Positions 15,423 to 20,909 of a stretch of 20,909 nucleotides of DNA are shown here, in pieces. Below the pieces are notes generated by a model. That model was not told the DNA's origin. It did not search any database and saw nothing but the letters and a program-made list of their open reading frames with translations. Every line of letters begins with the position of its first letter. Position 1 is the first letter of the stretch. The translations under genes and the position numbers were made by a program. The DNA is from Clostridia bacterium (GTDB lineage: Bacteria; Bacillota_A; Clostridia; Oscillospirales; Acutalibacteraceae). The stretch spans positions 1 through 20,909 of the forward strand of contig JAFPAK010000133.1 in NCBI GenBank assembly GCA_017390825.1, read 5' to 3'.

Positions 15423-16709
15423 TTATTTACCGTTTGCCATCAGCTTTTCAATATACGCAAGACGAGCGCATATTGAGAAAAGCTCAAGCGCCTGATTCAA
15501 TTCACTTGTCGGAGGATAAGTGGGCGCTATACGGATGTTGCTGTCCTTCGGGTCATGACCGTAGGGATAGCTTGCACCTGCCGGAGTTGTAACAAGACCG
15601 GCAGCCTTACAAAGCTCAACGGTGCGTTTTGCACAGCCTTCAGGAGCGTAGTAGCTGATGAAATAGCCGCCGTTGGGATTAGTCCATCTGCCGCAGCCCA
15701 CGGGAGCAAGCTCTTTTTCAAATATATCACGCACAAGCTCAAATCTCGGGCGGATGATAGCGGCGTGCTTTTTCATAAGTTCTTCAATGCCTGCGGCGTC
15801 TCGCAGCATTCTTACATGACGGAGCTGGTTAATCTTATCAGGTCCTATGGTCTGGAATGACATACGCTTTTTCATAAGATCAATATTATGACTTGATGCA
15901 CATAGCGCTGCAACACCGCTGCCGGGCCATGTTATCTTTGATGTAGACATAAACATAAGCACACGCTTTTCAGTACCGCGCTTGATACATTCCTGATAAA
16001 GGCAAAGCACCTGATCCTGTTTTTCCTTTTCTTCGTAGATGTGATGCACACCGTATGCGTTATCCCACATAATGCGGAAATCATTTGCGGCAGGCTTCAT
16101 TTCACTAAGACGGATAACAGTTTCATCAGAGTAAGAAACACCGTCGGGATTGGAGTATTTCGGTACACACCAGATACCCTTTACCTTCGGGTCCTTGATG
16201 TATTCCTCAACCATATCCATATCAGGGCCGTTTTCTGTCATGGGAATCATAATGTTCTCAATGCCGAAATATTCGGTAACTGCGAAGTGACGATCATAAC
16301 CCGGAGAAGGACAGAGGAATTTTACTTTACCCTGATTTACCCACGGTTCTTCGCCGTCAAGACCTGTTGACATGGCCTGTGCGATAATATCAAACATCAT
16401 ATGAAGTGATGAGTTTTCACCGATAATTACATTGTCTTCAGGACATCCGAAAAGCTCTGCAAAAATGCGCTTCATTTCAGGAATACCATCAAGTCCGCCG
16501 TAGTTACGGCAATCGACACCGCTTTCTGAATAAACATTGTCATTATCAACAAGCTCAGGCAGGTTTTTGCATATATCAAGCTGTTCTGCACCGGGCTTAC
16601 CGCGTGACATATCAAGCTTTAAGCCAAGAGCCTTAAACTCATTGTATTTTTCACTCAATGCCTTGAATTCGTCTTTAAGCGCAGCGGCACTCATTTCTTT
16701 ATAGTTCAT
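15423..16709 (-). CDS. Aspartate aminotransferase, subgroup Ic (PF12897-type PLP enzyme)
   Basis: A 428-residue PLP-dependent class I aminotransferase. The N-terminal GLKLDMSRGKPGAEQLD (29-45) and the segment GIWCVPKYSNPDGVSYSDET (178-197) are typical of subgroup Ic (Aminotran_MocR domain, as in the AspT group of Corynebacterium). K258 in STSKITWPGSG is the expected PLP-binding lysine, and D216 in IMWDNAYGVHH the residue that pairs with the PLP ring nitrogen. Likely role: aspartate plus 2-oxoglutarate to oxaloacetate plus glutamate in amino acid metabolism. Older annotation sometimes calls these MocR regulators, but no helix-turn-helix domain is present. AAGGAAG lies upstream of ATG 16709. 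It is transcribed alone from 16743-16771. No clear terminator is seen before the secD promoter. Confidence 0.92.
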   Translation of the reverse strand: MNYKEMSAAALKDEFKALSEKYNEFKALGLKLDMSRGKPGAEQLDICKNLPELVDNDNVYSESGVDCRNYGGLDGIPEMKRIFAELFGCPEDNVIIGENSSLHMMFDIIAQAMSTGLDGEEPWVNQGKVKFLCPSPGYDRHFAVTEYFGIENIMIPMTENGPDMDMVEEYIKDPKVKGIWCVPKYSNPDGVSYSDETVIRLSEMKPAANDFRIMWDNAYGVHHIYEEKEKQDQVLCLYQECIKRGTEKRVLMFMSTSKITWPGSGVAALCASSHNIDLMKKRMSFQTIGPDKINQLRHVRMLRDAAGIEELMKKHAAIIRPRFELVRDIFEKELAPVGCGRWTNPNGGYFISYYAPEGCAKRTVELCKAAGLVTTPAGASYPYGHDPKDSNIRIAPTYPPTSELNQALELFSICARLAYIEKLMANGK

Positions 16710-16742
16710 TTAGGATCTTCCTTTCAAAATGTCTATTATATA

Positions 16743-16771
16743 ATTTTAATACAAATTTGTATATTTTTCAA
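16743..16771 (-). promoter_or_regulatory. Promoter of the aspartate aminotransferase gene, with palindrome in the spacer
   Basis: On the minus strand TTGAAA (16771-16766) and TAAAAT (16748-16743) are 17 bp apart. The spacer holds a perfect 14-bp palindrome, ATACAAATTTGTAT (16749-16762), whose ATACA arms resemble those of the operator at the GH130 promoter. Confidence 0.7.
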
Positions 16772-16818
16772 TTAACAATATTAACGATTTAAAAAGTGCA
16801 TTTAATAATAATTATAGT

Positions 16819-17739
16819 TTATTTACCGATAATATCGCTGATTTTGCGGCTGATTTCGTCTATTTCACAGTTTGCCGCACCGTTTTCGCATAAAAGACGG
16901 TTGCCTAATAATTTATCATTTTTGAATACATATACATTATTACCGCCGTTTTGCAGATATTCCAAAGCACCTCTGTATGTGCCGCCGACGCCGTTGCCGC
17001 TTTCGCATACAAACGAGGCATCGGAACAGATATAGATATATTTGTTGCGGCGCAGCACTGCCGCTTTTGAGTAATCAAAATATGGGTTTACGTCCGAAAC
17101 AAGGCACATTCTTCCGCTTTGACAAAGATGGCGGAATTTTTGATTTTTAAGTGTCATATACATCGGTGCAGCAGGGAATATAACACAGCTGCCGCCGCAT
17201 CCGGATGCGGCATTTTGAGCTATCGTATCACAGCCGATTGCACCGCCCGATACGAGCGTGTAATTATTATCGGCTATTGCAATACCGCAACGCCTTGCAA
17301 AATTCTCGCTTTCTGATTGAGGATTACGTGCACCTGTAACGGATATCATCCTGCCTTTCAGCAACTCCTTGTTTCCGTATATATAAAATATGGGAGGAGC
17401 GTCCTTTTCTCTGGCCTTTACTATTCTTTCGGGATAATACTCACTGTCCATCCCGATGGCGTATATTCCGTCGGCATTCAGCTTTTCCATTGAATCCGCT
17501 GCATTGTCATAGCTTTTACACAAACTAACGACCGACTTACAGAGTCGGCCGTCGATACCGTCGATATTTTTAAGCATTGCTTCATCCATATGAAGAAGAG
17601 CGGATGGATTTTCGATCCCCTTACGGTACAGCGAACGCATCAGTTTATGCCAATTAGCGGGGGATACGGCTTTATGTTCTTTATCAGCTCCGAGCTTTGT
17701 ACAAAGCAGAGCGGCAAGAACTGTATTTATATCATTCAT
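16819..17739 (-). CDS. dprA: DprA-like DNA-processing protein (SLOG fold), divergent
   Basis: A 306-residue cytoplasmic protein. It has a helical N-terminal part (1-90), YYPERI (101-106), then a DprA-type Rossmann domain: MISVTGARNPQSES (131-144), LVSGGAIGCDTIAQNAASG (162-180) and RRNKYIYICSDASFVCESG followed by GVGGTYRGALEYL. In the family this fold binds single-stranded DNA and loads RecA during transformation. Several positions differ from classic DprA (for example GAIGCD in place of the usual ARGID), and no C-terminal winged helix is apparent, so activity may be altered. ATG 17739 overlaps the end of the licD-like gene by 8 bp, and the upstream ribosome site is weak, so translation is probably coupled. 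Last gene of a three-gene leftward operon. Confidence 0.8.
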   Translation of the reverse strand: MNDINTVLAALLCTKLGADKEHKAVSPANWHKLMRSLYRKGIENPSALLHMDEAMLKNIDGIDGRLCKSVVSLCKSYDNAADSMEKLNADGIYAIGMDSEYYPERIVKAREKDAPPIFYIYGNKELLKGRMISVTGARNPQSESENFARRCGIAIADNNYTLVSGGAIGCDTIAQNAASGCGGSCVIFPAAPMYMTLKNQKFRHLCQSGRMCLVSDVNPYFDYSKAAVLRRNKYIYICSDASFVCESGNGVGGTYRGALEYLQNGGNNVYVFKNDKLLGNRLLCENGAANCEIDEISRKISDIIGK

Positions 17740-18595
17740 TGCAGTAGTAAATTCCTTTATATTCGGTGTAGGACTTATCAAGATCAAACCACACTACCTC
17801 GTGCGTGGGTACACGCTTGTCCTGACCAGGTAGTTGCATATAATCACCGAATGCCATTTTTAAATATGTGTCATATCCGTTCATCACGGGTAGCTCAGTA
17901 TTCTCAAAAGGCAGATAAAGCTGTTCGGCAAATGCGCTTTTAGGATATTCATTCACCATATATTGATACCACGCGCAAAGCTCTGTTACCTTGTCTGCTT
18001 TGTCAAAATCGTATTTGCTCATCTGTTTTTCTGCAAAGCGCCATACACGGTAGCGTGATTTCGGCGTCCTGAAGAAAAACAGCGCAGCTCTTCCAAGCAG
18101 CTCCAACAGCTTACCCTTGCTGGTGTGCGGCTCACCGACTATAAACATTGAATATAAAAGCGCCCAGAGTATCTGTGTTTTGCGTGCAAAACGTCCGTTC
18201 GGGCAACCATCAAGCGGCAGTATATCTATGCGTATTCCGTGAGGAATGTCAAGATCGCATTGCCGTGTTTTAATAAATGTGGTTTTTGTGTCACACACAG
18301 CCGCAAACTGCAAACGTGTGTATTCGTTTTTATCTGTTTTTGAATAAACATAACGCTTATCAGCACTTTTTTTCCACACATCACGCAACCGCTCGTAATC
18401 GGGACGGGGCATAAATACATCAACATCATCATCCCACGGGATAAATCCACCGTGTCGAACAGCACCAATACAGCCTCCGCCGCAAAGATAAAAGCGAAGA
18501 CCGTTTTCATTGCATATTTTGCAAAAATATTTTATAAGTTCAAGATTTTTGCCTTGTAATTCCTTTAATTCGGTGCTGACATCGTTCCCTGCCAC
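17732..18595 (-). CDS. LicD family phosphotransferase
   Basis: A 287-residue protein of the LicD family, members of which transfer phosphocholine or other phosphorylated groups onto cell-surface polymers and belong to the nucleotidyltransferase fold. The signature is clear: YLCGGGCIGAVRHGGFIPWD (36-55) running into DDVDVFM, giving D55-D56-D57 and D59 as metal-binding residues. The C-terminal half has no membrane segment that I can see. The start is GTG 18595, 3 bp after the upstream stop codon, with AAGAGAG as a moderate ribosome site. It is coupled to the downstream DprA-like gene by an 8-bp overlap. Likely cell-wall or capsule decoration; the transferred group is unknown. Confidence 0.87.
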   Translation of the reverse strand: MAGNDVSTELKELQGKNLELIKYFCKICNENGLRFYLCGGGCIGAVRHGGFIPWDDDVDVFMPRPDYERLRDVWKKSADKRYVYSKTDKNEYTRLQFAAVCDTKTTFIKTRQCDLDIPHGIRIDILPLDGCPNGRFARKTQILWALLYSMFIVGEPHTSKGKLLELLGRAALFFFRTPKSRYRVWRFAEKQMSKYDFDKADKVTELCAWYQYMVNEYPKSAFAEQLYLPFENTELPVMNGYDTYLKMAFGDYMQLPGQDKRVPTHEVVWFDLDKSYTEYKGIYYCNE

Positions 18596-18598
18596 TTT

Positions 18599-19381
18599 TT
18601 AATCTCTCTTTCTTAACCGCACGGTTTCATCCCTGCGGCGATTTTTGATAGCATTAACTATTGATATTACCGAAAGTAATGCCACAACTGCCGCAATACA
18701 TATTGCAACGACCGCAAAGAACGATTGCACACCGTTTACGGTTATCTGCGCCTTATCACCCTTGATGTTGAGGTGAAATGACTTGATTATATTTTCGGTG
18801 GCTTCAACAGTTGCATCATCGGGAATAGCAGATGCATTGTAGCAGGTTATCTCATACACATTTCCGCCTATCACGGTGAATGCAGCGGCATAGCTGTAAC
18901 CCTTTTCGGTATTGCCTATTCTTGCGGTGTAGCTGATAAAATCGTATTCGCCGATGTGTATTATTTCCGGATGATAGAGCATGATGTGACCTTGCTGCTC
19001 AAGTGTCGCTTTAAGGTCGGAGATAACCGTCTGTTTAGCATCATCAGGCATAGGAGTGAGGTTTCCTATCTCACCGGCAAAGCCGTCGGTCGATGAGGTT
19101 ATGCTGATCTCACCGCTTTTATCATCTGCGTATGCACAAAGTAAAGCGCCGTTGTTGAATTTTTCTATTGCTTCGTTTTTTGTCAACGGAAGATTGGTAA
19201 AATAGTCAGAATCACGGTTCAGGTCTTCTGATACGATAACATCGTAGCTACCCGGCAGATTCACCGAAAAGGAATGCTCGTTAACATCACCAAATTTGAC
19301 CGAAACACTGTCGGCACTCACACAAAACGGAGTTATCATAATGCATATAAGCATAAAAATAATTGCAGTTTTAAATCTCAT
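18599..19381 (-). CDS. Unknown exported protein with C-terminal membrane anchor
   Basis: A 260-residue protein I do not recognise. Residues 1-23 form a signal peptide with a likely cut after CVSA. An extracytoplasmic domain of about 195 residues follows, with FSVNLPGSYDVIV (38-50) near its start and a long amphipathic region around 112-132. A membrane segment (about 221-243) and a short arginine-rich cytoplasmic tail (NRRRDETVRLRKRD) close it. The FSVNLPGSYDV pattern recalls PsbP/DUF1795-like domains of other Firmicutes surface proteins, but that is weak. It is the first gene of the operon with the LicD and DprA-like genes and has a clear promoter at 19417-19445. A cell-envelope role fits the LicD neighbour (inference). 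Confidence 0.8.
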   Translation of the reverse strand: MRFKTAIIFMLICIMITPFCVSADSVSVKFGDVNEHSFSVNLPGSYDVIVSEDLNRDSDYFTNLPLTKNEAIEKFNNGALLCAYADDKSGEISITSSTDGFAGEIGNLTPMPDDAKQTVISDLKATLEQQGHIMLYHPEIIHIGEYDFISYTARIGNTEKGYSYAAAFTVIGGNVYEITCYNASAIPDDATVEATENIIKSFHLNIKGDKAQITVNGVQSFFAVVAICIAAVVALLSVISIVNAIKNRRRDETVRLRKRD

Positions 19382-19416
19382 ACCACACTAACCCTTGTTT
19401 TATATTATTCATATTT

Positions 19417-19445
19417 AATATACATTAAACAGCGGCAAAAATCAA
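19417..19445 (-). promoter_or_regulatory. Promoter of the membrane protein/licD/dprA-like operon
   Basis: On the minus strand TTGATT (19445-19440) and TATATT (19422-19417) are 17 bp apart, 36 bp before ATG 19381. Confidence 0.72.
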
Positions 19446-19518
19446 GTTTTTATAAAAAATATACAAAACTGTTGGCATATTTTTTATGGCATTTGTTGTA
19501 GCAAAATTATTTATTATA

Positions 19519-19527
19519 TGTTATACT
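19519..19527 (+). promoter_or_regulatory. Extended -10 promoter of the cohesin-protein gene
   Basis: TGTTATACT matches the extended -10 form (TGnTATACT). No good -35 box is at 17 bp, which is usual for this class. The predicted leader is about 40 nt. Confidence 0.5.
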
Positions 19528-19573
19528 GTATAAAAATATGCGTAATATAGCTTTTGAAAGGATGTAATATAAT

Positions 19574-20449
19574 ATGGTTAAGAAGCTTTTGGCGGTGGCA
19601 GTAGCTGTGATTATGATGATCTGCACAGCATCTGTTGCCTATGCTGATAATGAGTTTACCCTTACAGTAGAAAAAGTTAAGGCAAAAGCAGGTGATACGG
19701 TAGAGGTAGATATCACTATTTCCAATAATCCCGGTATCTGGGGCGCTGAGTTTAGCATAAGATATGATAACGAAGCACTCGACTTAAAAGAGATAGTTAA
19801 CGGTGATATTTTTGGAGATAGTGCGAATGCAGAGGAAGGCGGCTTTATAGGCAATACTGACACTACTGACGGCCAAGTCAGCTTTATGAATGAGGGAATT
19901 GAAGACGTTACCGGTAACGGTGTACTTTGTACTTTGAAGTTCAAGGTCAATTCGGATGCTGACGCTGCGGTTTATGATATAGATATTATTACTAACGAAG
20001 ATTCTTTCTTTGATGCCGACCTTATATCATATCAAGCAATTTTAAATACAGGTAATATCACGGTAGATAATGGCACTGTAGTCGTTACAAACTCCATGCC
20101 GGCAACTACTGCACAGACCGACAAGGCAGCATCTGCAGGCACAGATAAAAACGATACATCATCTGCAGATAGAACTGATGCTTCTGAAGATTCAACATCA
20201 ACTGACAGCACCACAGCGGCAGATATTACTGAGGCAGTTGAAACAACCACAAATTCAGCAGTTGAGATAACGACTTCAGCAAATGACGACAATGATTCGC
20301 CGAATACCGCACTCTATATAGTTGTAGCACTTGTTATTGCAGCGATCGTGGTCGGTACTGTGCTTATTATAATAAAGCAGAGAAAACCCGCTGTTGAAAA
20401 AGAAACACAAACTGAAAGCACAGAGGATAATACAGAAGATAAAGAGTAA
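19574..20449 (+). CDS. Cell-surface cohesin-domain protein
   Basis: A 291-residue secreted protein. A signal peptide (1-24, likely cut after VAYA) precedes a single cohesin domain (about 26-170). This is recognisable from VKAKAGDTVEVDITISNNPG (35-54), GAEFSIRYDNEALDL (57-71), GQVSFMNEG (100-108) and GVLCTLKFKV (116-125). A Thr/Ser/Asp-rich linker (about 175-240) crosses the wall, and a hydrophobic segment (247-267) followed by KQRK and an acidic tail anchors it. Cohesins bind dockerins on secreted enzymes, so this could hold a dockerin-bearing protein on the cell. SPNTA (242-246) before the membrane segment resembles a degenerate sortase signal, but the long tail argues for a simple membrane anchor. 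GAAAGGATG lies before ATG 19574. Monocistronic, with a terminator after it. No dockerin gene is in the window. Confidence 0.85.
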   Translation: MVKKLLAVAVAVIMMICTASVAYADNEFTLTVEKVKAKAGDTVEVDITISNNPGIWGAEFSIRYDNEALDLKEIVNGDIFGDSANAEEGGFIGNTDTTDGQVSFMNEGIEDVTGNGVLCTLKFKVNSDADAAVYDIDIITNEDSFFDADLISYQAILNTGNITVDNGTVVVTNSMPATTAQTDKAASAGTDKNDTSSADRTDASEDSTSTDSTTAADITEAVETTTNSAVEITTSANDDNDSPNTALYIVVALVIAAIVVGTVLIIIKQRKPAVEKETQTESTEDNTEDKE

Positions 20450-20454
20450 TAATG

Positions 20455-20490
20455 AAACCGCAAGGCATTTTTTTGATGTTCTTGCGGTTT
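20455..20490 (+). terminator. Terminator of the cohesin-protein gene
   Basis: A 10-bp stem (AAACCGCAAG, 20455-20464, with CTTGCGGTTT, 20481-20490) may be extended by three inner pairs and is followed by AAATTTTATC. It begins 5 bp after the stop codon. Confidence 0.78.
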
Positions 20491-20495
20491 AAATT

Positions 20496-20705
20496 TTATC
20501 TTGACAAGTAAGCTAATTGAATATATAATATCTTTTGGTGGTTTTCACCGTATTGCGGATTAAGCTGAAAAGTAAAATTTATCTGAACGTAAGCTCCGTC
20601 TCGGTCGTCCTTGCCGTGTAAAATGTAGAGGATATTAAATTTTTTTGCAAGAGTTTCGCGGAAGCGCAGTCGGATGGGATAGACAAATTGATGTCTTAAC
20701 GCCGT
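20496..20705 (-). other. Leftward open frame in the repeat region, no start codon
   Basis: Reading leftward from the TAG inside the first 62-bp repeat (20706-20708), 69 codons are open to TAA 20496-20498. The first 19-20 codons come from the repeat (…YPIRLRFRETLA). The rest is a repeat-specific tail that looks protein-like: FNILYILHGKDDRDGAYVQI, then NFTFQLNPQYGENHQKI and LAYLSR. There is no ATG, GTG or TTG in frame near the beginning and no ribosome site. It may be a gene remnant, the end of a frame read through from elsewhere, or a chance open frame in a non-coding repeat. I do not recognise a characterised family. Confidence 0.4.
20501..20529 (+). promoter_or_regulatory. Exact-consensus sigma-A promoter facing a region without a conventional gene
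   Basis: TTGACA (20501-20506) and TATAAT (20524-20529) are exactly 17 bp apart, the only perfect match to both hexamers that I found in the window. Transcription would start near 20536 and run through the two 62-bp repeats and the GC-rich hairpin block. No ribosome site and start codon for a long frame follow on this strand, so a non-coding transcript is possible. It overlaps the 3' end of a leftward open frame, so it could also be chance. Confidence 0.6.
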
Positions 20706-20708
20706 CTA
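20647..20708. repeat. 62-bp direct repeat, copy 1
   Basis: Begins GCAAGAGTTTCGCGG and ends TTAACGCCGTCTA, and is identical to 20848-20909. It contains AGACA-N6-TGTCT, a small hairpin. The flanks differ between copies: a T-run before this one, TAAAATAATTAA after it. On the minus strand it is open in one frame from a TAG at its end and leads into a tail specific to this copy. Confidence 0.9.
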
Positions 20709-20726
20709 TAAAATAATTAATATGGG

Positions 20727-20906
20727 CTAAAAGCGGAATTGGCAGCATTGCGACCGAGCGCCGCCGGGGGCGGAAGCAGCGAAGGTCGAAATGGCGCAGC
20801 GGTCAAAATCGTTGGAAGCAGGTGCTGAACAAACGATTTTGGGAACCGCAAGAGTTTCGCGGAAGCGCAGTCGGATGGGATAGACAAATTGATGTCTTAA
20901 CGCCGT
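20727..20906 (-). other. Second leftward open frame sharing the repeat-encoded head, plus GC-rich hairpin block
   Basis: From the TAG in repeat copy 2 (20907-20909), 59 codons are open leftward to TAG 20727-20729. The head is the same as in the frame at 20496-20705, but the tail differs (VPKIVCSAPASNDFDR and on to QCCQFRF). No start codon is present. The same DNA can fold as RNA: CGACC (20751-20755) pairs with GGTCG (20784-20788) around CCGCC-GGG-GGCGG (20761-20773), and AAAATCGTT (20805-20813) pairs with AACGATTTT (20832-20840). The block is much richer in G and C than its surroundings. Structured non-coding repeat or coding remnant cannot be decided from sequence alone. Confidence 0.4.
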
Positions 20907-20909
20907 CTA
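20848..20909. repeat. 62-bp direct repeat, copy 2 (reaches window end)
   Basis: All 62 bases are identical to copy 1 (20647-20708), with a period of 201 bp. The match continues to the last base of the window, so the true repeat may be longer. The coincidence with the edge suggests an assembly break in a repeated element. Confidence 0.9.

Noticed and set aside
20647..20909. CRISPR array or tandem satellite
   Set aside because: The units are 62 bp with a 139-bp intervening segment and only two copies, and there are no cas genes.
1..20909. tRNA, rRNA, prophage, transposase or restriction genes
   Set aside because: No such gene was recognised on either strand; gene content is otherwise chromosomal housekeeping and carbohydrate metabolism.

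Overview
The window looks like a piece of the chromosome of a spore-forming, fibre-degrading gut Clostridia, probably Oscillospiraceae/Ruminococcaceae (Ruminococcus or [Eubacterium] siraeum-like). The evidence is the AT-rich Gram-positive style of the sequence (strong GGAGG ribosome sites, TTGACA-N17-TATAAT promoters, hairpin terminators), a spore germination protease (gpr) beside rpsT, a SpoVB/YtgP-type flippase, a GH130 mannoside phosphorylase, and a cell-surface cohesin protein. The species is an inference.

Region 1 (1-4381): a truncated AraC-type regulator reads leftward. From a shared control region with a perfect inverted repeat, a tight four-gene operon reads rightward: a Gfo/Idh/MocA dehydrogenase, an IolE-like TIM-barrel isomerase/epimerase, a second Gfo/Idh/MocA dehydrogenase and a ThuA-domain protein. 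The set suggests oxidation of a sugar or glycoside to a keto intermediate and further processing of it; the substrate is unknown. Region 2 (4411-6975): a PflX-like radical SAM protein, a 69-residue membrane protein with a Cys/Asp-rich tail, rpsT, and divergent gpr. Region 3 (6976-11195): a leftward operon encodes a SpoVB/YtgP-type flippase, a DUF1015 protein and a HAD phosphatase. A broken beta-helix surface-protein gene lies behind it. Region 4 (11248-12516): GH130 phosphorylase with its own promoter and a palindrome at the transcription start.

Region 5 (12628-16771): leftward secD-secF with overlapping reading frames, then a separately promoted subgroup Ic aspartate aminotransferase. Region 6 (16819-19445): a leftward operon of an unknown signal-peptide membrane protein, a LicD-family protein and a DprA-like protein, coupled by short gaps and overlaps. 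Region 7 (19519-20490): a rightward gene for a secreted cohesin-domain protein with a C-terminal membrane segment. Region 8 (20491-20909): no conventional gene. It holds an exact-consensus sigma-A promoter, two identical 62-bp repeats 201 bp apart, a GC-rich hairpin-forming block, and leftward open frames that share a head but have different tails. The second repeat copy ends on the last base of the window.

The best candidates for undescribed biology are the repeat/promoter region at the right end and the AraC-controlled oxidoreductase/isomerase/ThuA operon. Most of the rest is ordinary housekeeping sequence.
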